Assembly (NCBI GenBank): GCA_900470095.1
Contig: UBZM01000015.1
Location: 1 to 55,707 of the forward strand
Reading direction: 5' to 3'
From: Hyphomicrobiales bacterium
Lineage (GTDB): Bacteria; Pseudomonadota; Alphaproteobacteria; Rhizobiales; Beijerinckiaceae
Length of the DNA stretch: 55,707 bases
Shown piece by piece: positions 36,604 through 45,641 of the stretch (positions are counted from its first letter, which is position 1; each line of letters begins with the position of its first letter). Under the pieces are notes generated by a model, which saw only the letters and a program-made list of their open reading frames with translations, was not told the origin of the DNA and did not search any database. Position numbers and translations under genes: made by a program.

Positions 36604-37178
36604 CTCCGCTGGAAATCGCTTCGCGGCAGCCGATTGGGGTAGGTGGGGCCAAGCGGATAGGCAGCTTCAAGCACGTAAGGCCCGCCGCCGATCGAATCCC
36701 GCGATGACATCAGGGCGAAGCGCCGGGCCGTGAAGGCGATCGGCCGTACGATGGGATGCATCGCCAGATAATGCGCCACCTCGACGGGTGAGGTGTCGCG
36801 CAGCCGGGCAAGCGTGACATGCGGCACGAATTTGCGCCCTTCCGCCGGTAGTCCGAGGCGGCGCATCAGGCGTTCGATATCGGCCTGGAGTTCGCTGAGC
36901 TGGCGACTGGGTTGCACCCGCGCAAACACCGCGCGCGGCTTGTCGCCCCCGAAACTGCCCAATGCGTCGAGCATCACCTCGAAGGGCTGCGTCTGCAGAT
37001 CGGCGAGAAAGCTGTCGACGTCATGGGCCATGCGGCGGTCGACATCGCCGAGGAAGCGCAAGGTGACGTGATAGTCGGCCGGCTCGATCCAGCGCGCTCC
37101 AACGAGTCCGCCGCGATGCAGCGTCAGCGTCGAGGCGACCTCGGCGGGTATCTCCAGAGCTGTGAACAGCCTCGGCAT
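36600..37178 (-). CDS. thpR: RNA 2',3'-cyclic phosphodiesterase (2H family)
   Basis: 192-residue 2H phosphoesterase (LigT/ThpR). The two catalytic HxTx motifs are HVTL in [11 protein letters not shown] near residue 38 and HVTL in [10 protein letters not shown] near residue 127. The start [14 protein letters not shown] matches ThpR. It opens 2',3'-cyclic phosphates at RNA ends. It is the first gene of the thpR-phhB pair. Confidence 0.93.
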   Translation of the reverse strand: MPRLFTALEIPAEVASTLTLHRGGLVGARWIEPADYHVTLRFLGDVDRRMAHDVDSFLADLQTQPFEVMLDALGSFGGDKPRAVFARVQPSRQLSELQADIERLMRRLGLPAEGRKFVPHVTLARLRDTSPVEVAHYLAMHPIVRPIAFTARRFALMSSRDSIGGGPYVLEAAYPLGPTYPNRLPRSDFQRR

Positions 37179-37287
37179 GCCGAATCAGTGCCAAGTTTTT
37201 GTGACTCTGGCGAGACGAAAAGCGATGGGCTGCAGGAAAACCTCTGCAAACCTTCGCCTCGTCGCCCCGCCATGAGCCACACTTGCT

Positions 37288-38343
37288 TCAGGGACAGGGG
37301 TTTCCGACCAATTGGTGAATCGCGTCGATCTTTGCTTCGACCTCAGGCGAAAGTGCGACATCGATCGAACCGATATCGGTTCGCAATTGTTCCATTGTCG
37401 TCGCGCCAATGATGTTGGCCGTCACGAAGGGGCGCGAATTGACGAAGGCCAGCGCCATTTGCGCCGGATCCAGACCAGCCTCGCGGGCAATCGCGATGTA
37501 GCGCTTCACCGCGTCTTCCGCGCCGGCAGCCTCGTAGCGCTGGCCGCGATTGAACAGCGTCGAGCGCGCGCCGGCCGGCTTGGCTCCGTCCAGATATTTG
37601 CCGGTGAGGTAGCCCTGGGCCAGCGGCGAATAGGCCAGCAGGCCGACCTGCTCACGCATCGCGATCTCGGCCAGCCCCGTCTCGAAGGTGCGATTGAGCA
37701 GGTTGTAGGCATTCTGGATCGATTGGACCCGAGGCCCCCCGCGCATTTCGGAATCGCGCACGAAACTCATCGTGCCCCAGGCGCTCTCGTTGGAGAGACC
37801 GAGATGACGGATCTTGCCGGCCTTCACGATCTCGCCGAAGGCGTCGAGTTGTTCAGCGATCGACGTCTCGCCATCGGGCGTTTCGAAGGCGGCCTTGCTG
37901 AAGCGCGTTGGGTTCGAGCCCCACGGCATCGCACGCTCGGGGAAATGCAGCTGGTAGAGGTCGATATAGTCGGTCTGCAGCCGCTTCAGGCTCTTGTCGA
38001 CGGCCTCGAAGATCTGCTTGCGGTTGATGCGGGTCGGTCCGCGATCGTCCCGGAACCAGTCATTGGCCGAACGGCCGACGATCTTGGAGGCCAGAATCAC
38101 CTTGTCGCGGTTCTTCCGCGCCTTGAACCAACTGCCGATGATCCGCTCCGTCGAGCCCTGTGTCTCCGGCCGCGGCGGAATCGAGTACATTTCTGCCGTA
38201 TCGAAGAAATTCACGCCCTGCGCGAGAGCGTAGTCCATCTGCTCATGGCCTTCGGCTTCGGTGTTCTGCTGGCCCCAGGTCATGGTTCCAAGGCAGATGA
38301 CCGAGACCTGGAGGTCGGTGCGCCCGAGGCGGCGATATTGCAT
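37288..38343 (-). CDS. Aldo/keto reductase (Tas/MgrA-like)
   Basis: 351-residue NADP(H)-dependent oxidoreductase with the full AKR tetrad: Asp48 and Tyr53 in DTAEMY, Lys87 in LASKIVG and His133 in YQLHFPER. The extra segment after residue 88 and the RAMPWGSNPTRFSK loop make it closest to E. coli Tas. Substrates of Tas-like enzymes are uncertain. ATG at 38343 (MQYRRLGRTDLQVSVICLGT) is the canonical family start. It is probably a single-gene transcript. Confidence 0.92.
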   Translation of the reverse strand: MQYRRLGRTDLQVSVICLGTMTWGQQNTEAEGHEQMDYALAQGVNFFDTAEMYSIPPRPETQGSTERIIGSWFKARKNRDKVILASKIVGRSANDWFRDDRGPTRINRKQIFEAVDKSLKRLQTDYIDLYQLHFPERAMPWGSNPTRFSKAAFETPDGETSIAEQLDAFGEIVKAGKIRHLGLSNESAWGTMSFVRDSEMRGGPRVQSIQNAYNLLNRTFETGLAEIAMREQVGLLAYSPLAQGYLTGKYLDGAKPAGARSTLFNRGQRYEAAGAEDAVKRYIAIAREAGLDPAQMALAFVNSRPFVTANIIGATTMEQLRTDIGSIDVALSPEVEAKIDAIHQLVGNPCP

Positions 38344-38468
38344 GGTCAGACAACTCCGGAAGATTGCGCGCAGCGGCGCTCATGGGGTGGGAAGCGATTT
38401 TCGGGCCGATCGGCATGAGGCGTACGCCGCCCTGCTCCGTGGCGGCGCATCGGTCCGGAACGGAAGGA

Positions 38469-39242
38469 TCAGGATTTCGGGCGGATGGTCTCCAGGAAGC
38501 GCTCGACCGTCGGCAAGATGCGCTCGACAATGACGCGCACGCCTTCGGCGGTCGGATGCAGCAGATCCGGCTGGTTGAGCGCGCGATCGCCCGCGATGCC
38601 TTCGAGGAAGAACGGATAGAATACCAGCGCGTGTTTCTCGGCGAGTGCCCTGAACAGCCCGTCGAAACGGCCGGTATACTCCGTGCCGAGATTGCGCGGA
38701 GCATACATCCCGGCCAGCAGCACCGGGATACCGCGCGCTTTCAGCCGCGTGATGATGTCTTCAAGCGCCTTCTCCGTCACCGCCGGATCGAAACCGCGCA
38801 GCGCGTCATTGGCGCCGAGCTCGACGATGACGCCGTCAGTCCCGTCGGGCACGGACCAGTCCAGCCGTTCAAGGCCGCCCTGGGCGACATCGCCCGAGAC
38901 CCCGGCATTGGCGATTTCGACGGCGTGTCCCTTCTGGCGCAAGGCTTGCTCGAGCACCGCCGGGAAAGCCGCACTCGCCGGCAGGCCGTAGCCGGCACTG
39001 AGGCTGTCGCCAAGCACGACAAGCTTGAGCGGGCGCGGTGTCTGGGCTTGTGCCATGGCTGAAACCGGAAGAACCACCAAAAGCGCCAGCCAAAAGGCCG
39101 CAGCGCAAAAAGCACGGGCAAATGATTGGACAAGCGCGGGTCCGCGCCCATATCGGGCGTCGGGGCGTAACGCGCTGAGGCCCCATCCCCATCGCGATGC
39201 GATGCGGATGGACGTCGTCGATGGCATTGAAGACAGGATCAT
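38469..39242 (-). CDS. Arylesterase / TesA-like SGNH hydrolase
   Basis: Periplasmic SGNH-fold lipase or thioesterase. The blocks are GDSLSAGYG (nucleophile Ser), the glycine in NAGVSGDVAQGG, GANDALRG and DLLHPTAEG (catalytic Asp and His). A hydrophobic signal segment lies at about 45-62, before the mature part. The ATG at 39242 gives 257 residues with a long basic leader; ATG 39227 is an alternative, and the true start may be further in. It is divergent from the ABC pair 39249-42545, as with tesA-ybbAP in E. coli. Confidence 0.88.
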   Translation of the reverse strand: MILSSMPSTTSIRIASRWGWGLSALRPDARYGRGPALVQSFARAFCAAAFWLALLVVLPVSAMAQAQTPRPLKLVVLGDSLSAGYGLPASAAFPAVLEQALRQKGHAVEIANAGVSGDVAQGGLERLDWSVPDGTDGVIVELGANDALRGFDPAVTEKALEDIITRLKARGIPVLLAGMYAPRNLGTEYTGRFDGLFRALAEKHALVFYPFFLEGIAGDRALNQPDLLHPTAEGVRVIVERILPTVERFLETIRPKS

Positions 39243-39248
39243 GTGGCG

Positions 39249-39950
39249 ATGAGTGATAAGTCAGCCCCGGCGATCGAATTGCGGGATGTCCATCTTAGTC
39301 TGGGGCGTGCAGCCGCCCGCGTCCATATCCTGAAGGGCGTTTCCTTGTCACTGGCTGCCGGCGAGGCAACCGGGCTGGTCGGTCCTTCCGGATCAGGCAA
39401 ATCCACCCTGTTGATGACGATGGCCGGGCTGGAGCGGCCCGATTCCGGACTGGTGAAGGTGGCGGGCCAGGATCTTGGTCAGCTCGGGGAAGATGGCCTT
39501 GCGGTTTTCCGCGGGCGCCAGATCGGCATCGTCTTCCAGTCGTTCCATCTCGTTCCGACCATGACTGCGCGCGAGAATGTCGCTCTGCCACTCGAACTTG
39601 CGGGCGCAGACGATGCGTTTGCCCGGGCTGAGGCCGAGCTGCGCAATGTCGGGCTCGGCGATCGCATGGACCATTATCCGGCCCAGCTCTCCGGCGGCGA
39701 GCAGCAGCGTGTCGCGATCGCCCGCGCCGTCGCGCCTGATCCGGCCATTCTCGTCGCCGACGAACCGACCGGCAATCTCGACGAGAGCACCGGCCGCTCG
39801 ATCGTCGATCTGATCTTCGCGCTGCGCCGCGAGCGCGGCGCGACTCTCGTGCTGGTCACGCATGACCTCTCGCTCGCTGCGGCCTGCGACCGGACGGTGC
39901 ACCTGCGCGCCGGGCGGATCGAAGTCGATGCCGATCTCGCCGTCGCCTGA
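39249..39950 (+). CDS. ABC transporter ATP-binding protein (YbbA/LolD type)
   Basis: 233-residue ABC ATPase of the MacB/LolD/YbbA group. Walker A is GPSGSGKST, the signature LSGGEQQRVAIARA and the Walker B segment ILVADEPTGNLDE. ATG at 39249 is preferred, although GTG 39243 is in frame and would abut the start of the opposite gene. It pairs with the large FtsX-like permease 10 bases downstream. This class uses ATP for mechanotransmission across the envelope rather than simple transport. Confidence 0.93.
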   Translation: MSDKSAPAIELRDVHLSLGRAAARVHILKGVSLSLAAGEATGLVGPSGSGKSTLLMTMAGLERPDSGLVKVAGQDLGQLGEDGLAVFRGRQIGIVFQSFHLVPTMTARENVALPLELAGADDAFARAEAELRNVGLGDRMDHYPAQLSGGEQQRVAIARAVAPDPAILVADEPTGNLDESTGRSIVDLIFALRRERGATLVLVTHDLSLAAACDRTVHLRAGRIEVDADLAVA

Positions 39951-39959
39951 GCCCTCGTC

Positions 39960-42545
39960 ATGCACGCTCCGGTCAAGCCCACCGCTGCCACCCCCCGATC
40001 CCCTTTTGGCCCGACACTCGCCCTGCGCCTCGCCTGGCGCGATCTGCGCGGTGGCCTGCGCGGATTCGGCGTCTTCATCGCCTGCCTCGCACTCGGCGTC
40101 ATGGCTATCGCAGCCGTCGGCTCGGCGTCGCGCGGCCTGACGGAAGGGCTACACCGCGAAGGGCGACGCATTCTCGGTGGTGACGTCGCCTTCAGCCTGA
40201 TCCACCGCGAGGCCACCACCGTCGAGCGCAGCTTTCTCGAAGGACGTGGCGCGCTCTCGACCATCGCCACCATGCGCGGCATGGCCAATGCCGGCGACAA
40301 GGGCGCGGCCCTGATCGAGCTCAAGGCGGTGGATTCCGCCTATCCGAGCATCGGCGAGGTCGTCAGCGAGCCGGCTGCCCCACTTTCCGATCTGCTGTCC
40401 CAGAGCAACGGCAGCTTTGGCGCCATTGCCGATCCCGTCCTGCTTGGTCGCCTCGACCTGAAGATCGGCGACACGATCTCGGTCGGCAGCGCGCGCGTGC
40501 AGCTGCGCGCCAGCCTCGTTTCCGAGCCGGACAAGATCGCCTCGGGCGTCGGCTTCGGCCCTCGCCTTCTGGTTTCCCAGGACGCCTTGCGTGCCACCGG
40601 GTTGCTCCAGCCGGGCAGCCTGGTGCGCTGGACCTATCGCGTCTCGCTGCCCCCCACGGCGTCCGATGATACGGCCCTCGAGCGCCTCATTGCCGATGCC
40701 GGCCGCCAACAGCCGGACGCTGGCTGGGAGATCCGCTCGCGCGCCAATGCCGCACCGAGCTTTCAGCGCAATCTCGAGCGCTTCACGCAGTTCCTGACCC
40801 TGGTCGGGCTGACCGCCCTGCTGGTTGGCGGCGTCGGCGTCGCCAATGCGGTGCGGCGCTTCGTCGAGGCCAAGAAGCTCGATTTCGCAACCCTGAAGGC
40901 AATCGGCGCAACCGGCGGACATGTCGTCGCGATCCATCTCACTGAGGTGATGATCGTTGCGGCGTTTGGCATCGCGATCGGCCTTATGCTGGGCGCCGCC
41001 GCCCCCTTCGCGCTCGGCTATGCGCTTCGCGACCTGCTGCCGCTGCCCTTCGAGCCGACATTGGCGCCGGGAGAGCTGGTGATCGCAGCGCTCTATGGCC
41101 TGCTGACCGCGCTGGTCTTTGCGATATTGCCGCTCGGCCGGGCGCATGACGTGCCGGTCTCAGCCCTGTTCCGCGACCAGATCGAGCCGGATCTGCGCCG
41201 GCCCAGGCTGATCTATCTCGGTGTTTTCCTCGCGGCTCTCATCGGTCTCGTCGGTGTCGCCGTCGCCTTCGCCTATGATCGCCGCATCGCACTGCTCTAT
41301 ATCGCCGTTGCCGCTGGCATCTTCCTGCTGCTGCGCCTCGTCGCCTGGAGTCTGATGGCTCTCGCCCGCCGCAGCCCGCGGCCGCGCAACCCGGCCCTGC
41401 GGATGGCGCTCGCCAATGCCCATCGCCCCGGCGCATTGACACCCTCGCTCGTGCTCTCACTGGGCCTCGGCGTCGCCTTGCTCTCGGCGCTTGCCTTCAT
41501 CGATGTCAGCCTCACCCGGCAGTTGACCCAGTCGTTGCCGGACAAGGCGCCGAGCTTCTTCTTCCTCGACATCCCGAACGGCCAGAGCGCGCGCTTTGAC
41601 AGCTTCATTGCCGAAGCGAGGCCAGGCGCCACGCTCGAACGCGTCCCGATGATGCGGGGCCGCATCACCAGCCTCAACGGCGTGCGCGCCGAGCAGATCA
41701 AGGCCTCCGAACAGGCGGCCTGGGTCCTGGATGGCGATCGCGGCATCACCTATGCGGAAGCCATGCCCGAGGGCTCGACGATCACCGCCGGGGAATGGTG
41801 GCCGGCAGGCTATCGCGGCGAACCGCTCGTCTCCTTCGATGCGCCGATCGCCGCCGGGCTTGGACTCAAGGTCGGCGATAGCGTCACCGTGAACGTGCTT
41901 GGCCGCAACATCACCGCGCGCATCGCCAATCTACGCACCATCGAATGGCGCTCGCTCGGCATCAATTTCGTCATGGTATTCTCCCCCAACACCTTTGCCG
42001 GCGCGCCGCACACCAATCTCGCGACCGTCACCTCCGGGACCGACGCGACGGCCAGCGCCGATGCGCAGCTTCTGCGCCGGCTGGCGGTCGAATTCCCGTC
42101 GGTCACCGCCGTGCGGGTGAAGGACGCGCTCGAAGCGGTCAACACCATCGTCAGCCAGCTCGCGACCGCGATTCGCGGCGCCTCGGGCCTGGCGATCGCA
42201 TCCAGTCTGCTGGTCCTGGCAGGCGCTCTCGCGGCCGGGCAGCATGCGCGGCTATACGACGCGATGATCCTGAAGACGCTCGGCGCGACACGTCGCTTCA
42301 TACTTTCGTCGTACGCCCTCGAATATGCCGGAATAGGTTTTGTCTCTGCCCTGTTCGGCGTTGTCGCCGGCGCTTTGGCAGGCTGGGGGGTCGTCACCCA
42401 AGTGATGAAGATAGAATTCGTCAGCGATCCGACCGGCGCGATCCTCGCCGCGACTGCCGCGATCGTGGTTACCGTCCTGTTCGGATTGTTCGGAACCCTA
42501 AAAATACTGTCGAAAGCGCCAGCTTCTCATCTGCGGAATTTATGA
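39960..42545 (+). CDS. FtsX-like ABC permease (YbbP type)
   Basis: 861-residue membrane protein with about ten transmembrane segments. The first is near residue 30-50; three follow at about 270-395, two at about 415-470, one at about 500-515, and three at about 730-840, in the arrangement of duplicated FtsX domains with periplasmic regions between. The pairing with the ATPase upstream and the divergent TesA-like hydrolase reproduces the E. coli tesA-ybbA-ybbP locus. A role in lipid or envelope turnover is proposed for that locus but is not settled. Confidence 0.92.
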   Translation: MHAPVKPTAATPRSPFGPTLALRLAWRDLRGGLRGFGVFIACLALGVMAIAAVGSASRGLTEGLHREGRRILGGDVAFSLIHREATTVERSFLEGRGALSTIATMRGMANAGDKGAALIELKAVDSAYPSIGEVVSEPAAPLSDLLSQSNGSFGAIADPVLLGRLDLKIGDTISVGSARVQLRASLVSEPDKIASGVGFGPRLLVSQDALRATGLLQPGSLVRWTYRVSLPPTASDDTALERLIADAGRQQPDAGWEIRSRANAAPSFQRNLERFTQFLTLVGLTALLVGGVGVANAVRRFVEAKKLDFATLKAIGATGGHVVAIHLTEVMIVAAFGIAIGLMLGAAAPFALGYALRDLLPLPFEPTLAPGELVIAALYGLLTALVFAILPLGRAHDVPVSALFRDQIEPDLRRPRLIYLGVFLAALIGLVGVAVAFAYDRRIALLYIAVAAGIFLLLRLVAWSLMALARRSPRPRNPALRMALANAHRPGALTPSLVLSLGLGVALLSALAFIDVSLTRQLTQSLPDKAPSFFFLDIPNGQSARFDSFIAEARPGATLERVPMMRGRITSLNGVRAEQIKASEQAAWVLDGDRGITYAEAMPEGSTITAGEWWPAGYRGEPLVSFDAPIAAGLGLKVGDSVTVNVLGRNITARIANLRTIEWRSLGINFVMVFSPNTFAGAPHTNLATVTSGTDATASADAQLLRRLAVEFPSVTAVRVKDALEAVNTIVSQLATAIRGASGLAIASSLLVLAGALAAGQHARLYDAMILKTLGATRRFILSSYALEYAGIGFVSALFGVVAGALAGWGVVTQVMKIEFVSDPTGAILAATAAIVVTVLFGLFGTLKILSKAPASHLRNL

Positions 42546-42648
42546 GAACTGTCGCTTTTGCCTCGAGGATAGACATGGACCGCTCGCGCCATTGCATCAA
42601 GCCGGGCTCGGTGATCTATGCAGGCGGCGCTCTTAACCATGGCGGCCT

Positions 42649-42678
42649 CTTGTAAGGTCGCCCAATCCCCCTCATATT
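42649..42678 (+). promoter_or_regulatory. Candidate sigma-70 promoter for the BAX-inhibitor gene
   Basis: CTTGTA at 42649-42654 and CATATT at 42673-42678 are separated by 18 bases, close to the alphaproteobacterial housekeeping pattern. They lie about 90 bases before the ATG at 42766. Confidence 0.4.
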
Positions 42679-42765
42679 CCGCGTTGTCGCCACGATTTTC
42701 GGCGATGGTGGAGATCGCGGAGGCGATGTCCGCCCCGGAATTCTACCTGTGAGGGAAATCGCTCT

Positions 42766-43542
42766 ATGAGCAACTTCGACCGCAATGCTCCAGTCTGGGG
42801 TGCCGGCCGCGCACAGCAGACCAGCGCCGTCGAGATGGATCAGGGCCTGCGCTCGTTCATGCTCGGCGTCTACAACAACATGTCGATCGGTCTGGCCATC
42901 ACCGGCCTTGCCGCCATCGGCATCAGCATGCTGGCGATCGCCGGCGTCTCGCCGACCGGCAAGGTCACGGCGCTGACGACATTCGGCCAGGCAATCTATC
43001 TCAGCCCGCTCAAATGGGTTGTGATGCTGGCCCCGCTCGCTTTCATCTTCTTTTTCTCGTTCAAGGCCGAGAGCATGAGCTCCTCGACCGCGCGCGCCAT
43101 GTTCTTCGCCTTCGCGGCGGTGATGGGCGTGTCGATGTCGTCGATCTTCGTCGTCTTCACCGGCGAGTCGATCACCAAGGTGTTCTTCATCACGGCCGCC
43201 GCCTTCGGCGCGCTCAGCCTTGCCGGCTACACCACGAAGAAGTCGCTTTCGGGCATGGGCTCCTTCCTGATCATGGGCCTGATCGGGCTGGTGATCGCGT
43301 CGGTGGTCAATATCTTCCTGGCCTCGAGCGCGCTGTCCTTCGCCATCTCGGCGATCGGCGTGCTGGTCTTCGCCGGCCTGACCGCCTGGGATACCCAGCG
43401 CCTCAAGGAGATGTATCTCTATTCCGACATGGATCCGGAATCGGCCGCGAAGCTCTCGGTGAACGGCGCGCTGTCGCTCTACCTGAACTTCATCAACATG
43501 TTCCAGATGCTGCTCTCGCTGTTCGGCACGCGTAACGAGTAA
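42766..43542 (+). CDS. BAX inhibitor-1 / YccA family membrane protein
   Basis: 258-residue protein with seven membrane segments, the BI-1/UPF0005 pattern. VFAGLTAWDTQRLKEMY near the C-terminus is the signature region, with the aspartate linked to ion permeation in BsYetJ. AGG-GAA upstream of ATG 42766 is a good ribosome-binding site. E. coli homologues interact with FtsH; function here is inferred. It has its own terminator at 43572. Confidence 0.92.
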   Translation: MSNFDRNAPVWGAGRAQQTSAVEMDQGLRSFMLGVYNNMSIGLAITGLAAIGISMLAIAGVSPTGKVTALTTFGQAIYLSPLKWVVMLAPLAFIFFFSFKAESMSSSTARAMFFAFAAVMGVSMSSIFVVFTGESITKVFFITAAAFGALSLAGYTTKKSLSGMGSFLIMGLIGLVIASVVNIFLASSALSFAISAIGVLVFAGLTAWDTQRLKEMYLYSDMDPESAAKLSVNGALSLYLNFINMFQMLLSLFGTRNE

Positions 43543-43571
43543 GCACCACCTCGACCCTTGCGGGTCGCGCG

Positions 43572-43600
43572 AGCCCCGGCTGCAAAGCCGGGGCTTTTCT
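43572..43600 (+). terminator. Intrinsic terminator of the BAX-inhibitor gene
   Basis: Perfect 10-bp stem AGCCCCGGCT/AGCCGGGGCT, loop GCAA, then TTTCTTTT. It lies 30 bases after the stop. Confidence 0.9.
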
Positions 43601-43630
43601 TTTGCGTTCTTCGCGGTCCATCTTGACCGG

Positions 43631-44179
43631 ATGGAGCCCATCACGATCAGGGACGGTCGCATCGACGACATCCCCGTCATCACCGCGATCTATGCCGACG
43701 CCGTCCGGAATGGCACCGCCTCCTGGGAGCTTGAACCGCCCTCGACCGGCGAGATGCAGCGGCGCTTCGAGGCGCTCGTTTCCGATGGCTATCCCTATCT
43801 CGTCGCGACCAGAGGCGAGGATCTGCTCGGCTATGCCTATGCCGGCGCCTATCGCCCGCGGCCGGCCTATCGCAGCACGGTGGAGGACTCGATCTATCTC
43901 TCGCGGCAGGCACAGGGCTTGGGCATCGGCCGCGCTCTGCTGAGCGCGCTGATCGCAGCATGCGAAGCCCGAGGGTTCCGGCAAATGGTCGCAGTCATTG
44001 GCGACGGGAATGGCGCCTCGGTCGCCTCGCGCCGCCTGCATGAACAGGCCGGCTTCGCGCTCATCGGAATCGCCAGGGCCGTCGGCTACAAGCACGGCCG
44101 CTGGCTCGACCAGATGCTGATGCAGAAGGAAATCGGCGACGGCAGCCGAACCGCGCCGCGTCTCAACTCACCACGCTGA
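43631..44179 (+). CDS. GNAT N-acetyltransferase (PAT/MnaT-like)
   Basis: 182-residue acetyltransferase. The start ITIRDGRIDDIPVITAIYAD and SWELEPPSTGEMQRRF are the phosphinothricin acetyltransferase (PAT)/MnaT pattern. The acetyl-CoA loop is RQAQGLGIGRALLSALI. Such enzymes acetylate methionine sulfone, sulfoximine or glufosinate-like compounds; the natural substrate is unknown. Its last 17 bases overlap the convergent DUF2794 gene. Confidence 0.88.
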   Translation: MEPITIRDGRIDDIPVITAIYADAVRNGTASWELEPPSTGEMQRRFEALVSDGYPYLVATRGEDLLGYAYAGAYRPRPAYRSTVEDSIYLSRQAQGLGIGRALLSALIAACEARGFRQMVAVIGDGNGASVASRRLHEQAGFALIGIARAVGYKHGRWLDQMLMQKEIGDGSRTAPRLNSPR

Positions 44180-44531
44180 GCTTCTTGTCGACCACCCGCA
44201 GGACACGGCTGAGATCCGAGCCGCGCTTCAGGATCAACCCGGTCGCCGCAACGATCGAGTACGCACCCTGGCGCTTGGCAAGAGCAGGATCCTTGACGAT
44301 CCGATAGAGCGGGACCTCGGAGGTCCGGCGATAGACCGAGAACTGTGCCTTGTCCTTCAGGAAATCGATGGCGTAGTCGCGCCACTCACCGGCAGCGACC
44401 ATCCGGCCGTAGAGATTGAGAAGCTCTGAGAGTTCCCGGCGATCAAAAGTAACAGCCGCCGGCTTGGCCGGACCGGGGAAGGCAACCACCGCCCCGGCCC
44501 CGTGCGATTGCGGCGTTTCGCTTTCGCTCAT
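44163..44531 (-). CDS. DUF2794 domain protein
   Basis: 122-residue alphaproteobacterial protein. VTFDRRELSELLNLYGRMVA and WRDYAIDFLKDKAQFSVYRR are the family core. ATG at 44531 (MSESETPQSHG) is preferred to 44615. The function is unknown. It overlaps the end of the convergent GNAT gene. Confidence 0.87.
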   Translation of the reverse strand: MSESETPQSHGAGAVVAFPGPAKPAAVTFDRRELSELLNLYGRMVAAGEWRDYAIDFLKDKAQFSVYRRTSEVPLYRIVKDPALAKRQGAYSIVAATGLILKRGSDLSRVLRVVDKKLSVVS

Positions 44532-44868
44532 AGCGCCTCCCGATCGGCGATCCGGCACGGCCCGATCGCACTTCCCGTTGGGCAGGATGATGCGCCCCAG
44601 ATGCTGCGCTGGCAAGAGATCGAGGCGGGCCGCAAAAGAATCACGCCTTCGTCAGTCACGCCGCATTTTCGCCGCGAACGCGCCAAGCGATGGCCAAGTT
44701 GCCGGGCTCAACTCCGCTCGTTGCCTCGACGGCCCGGCCTCATCGAGTTCCGGATACGTCAGCCCCCCAGCCCCCCGGGCGCGGTGGGGTCGGGCCTATC
44801 GGTTCGAGGCTACCTCAACGGCTGGCGGTTTCCGCTGGCCGTTTTCTTTTGGTGGGAATGCAGCCTCT
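44532..44868. other. Intergenic region with possible small RNA
   Basis: 337 bases without a convincing gene between DUF2794 and the AhpD-like gene, both on the minus strand. It holds the DUF2794 promoter region. It also shows two RNA-like elements on the plus strand: a 7-bp stem GCCGGGC/GCCCGGC (44701-44738) and a strong terminator at 44817. No protein-coding gene reads into that terminator from nearby on the plus strand, so a short non-coding transcript is possible. Confidence 0.35.
44817..44850 (+). terminator. Orphan intrinsic terminator
   Basis: Twelve-base arms AACGGCTGGCGG and CCGCTGGCCGTT (two G-U pairs), loop TTT, then TTCTTTT. It points along the plus strand, where no adjacent plus-strand gene ends. 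Confidence 0.7.
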
Positions 44869-45486
44869 TCAGCGATTCTGTCGGTGGTATTCGGCATTCG
44901 GCCGCATATCGACGGCCGAGGCCATCCGGTTCGACATGTTGAAGAACGAAGCGACCGCACCGACATCCCAGATGTCACGTTCGCCGAATCCGACCCCCCG
45001 CAATGCTTCGCGATCCCCTTCGTCGACGAGATAGGGCGTCTCGCTCAGCTTCACGGCAAAGTCGAGCATCGTGCGATGGCGGGGAGAGAGTTCGGCCGCG
45101 CGATAGTTCATGGCCATCAGCTCGCCGAGCACAGGATCCCCCGAGAGCTGACGCACGGCGGCGCCATGCGCCGTCAGGCAGTAATAGCAACGGTTCACGC
45201 TCGACACGGCAACCGCGATCATCTCGCGCTCGAGCTTGGAGAGACCGGAAGGGCCAAGCATCAGATCGTTGTAGAACGCGGCGAAGGCCGTGAGCTTGGC
45301 GTCGTCATGCGCGTAGGCCAGCAGCACATACGGCACGAATCCGAGCTTCTCCTGGCATTTGGCGAAATAGGCCTGATTCTCGGCCGACAGCTCGACTTCC
45401 GGCAACGCAAGCGCCATCACTCTTGGCGGCTCATCCTGCCGAGTCAGAAGCTCACCGACCTTCGATTTGTCATGCTTGTTCGACAT
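44869..45486 (-). CDS. AhpD-like peroxidase-related enzyme (carboxymuconolactone decarboxylase family)
   Basis: 205-residue all-helical protein. The redox pair is CYYC in SVNRCYYCLTAHGAAV, with the helper histidine three residues after the second cysteine, as in AhpD-type peroxidases. ATG at 45486 (MSNKHDKSK) is preferred to 45549. PRVMALALPEVELSAENQAY and LGFVPYVLLAYAH match the peroxidase-related subgroup. It is divergent from the glutamate dehydrogenase gene. A substrate is not known. Confidence 0.9.
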   Translation of the reverse strand: MSNKHDKSKVGELLTRQDEPPRVMALALPEVELSAENQAYFAKCQEKLGFVPYVLLAYAHDDAKLTAFAAFYNDLMLGPSGLSKLEREMIAVAVSSVNRCYYCLTAHGAAVRQLSGDPVLGELMAMNYRAAELSPRHRTMLDFAVKLSETPYLVDEGDREALRGVGFGERDIWDVGAVASFFNMSNRMASAVDMRPNAEYHRQNR

Positions 45487-45641
45487 GGTGCGTTTCCTGT
45501 TGTGTCGGCGGGGTTGAACTTTCGACAGGATCTGCCGCGATGTTCGCACGGGCGACCTTGTTCGTGCGCATGATGCGACGAAAGTTGAAAGGCGCCGCAG
45601 CCTATGTCATCGCTGCGGCAAAATAACCGAGGGTTCTGGGG

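Noticed and set aside
44795..44815. tRNA-like GGTTCGAG stretch
   Set aside because: It resembles a T-arm, but no acceptor stem, anticodon arm or other tRNA elements fit around it.
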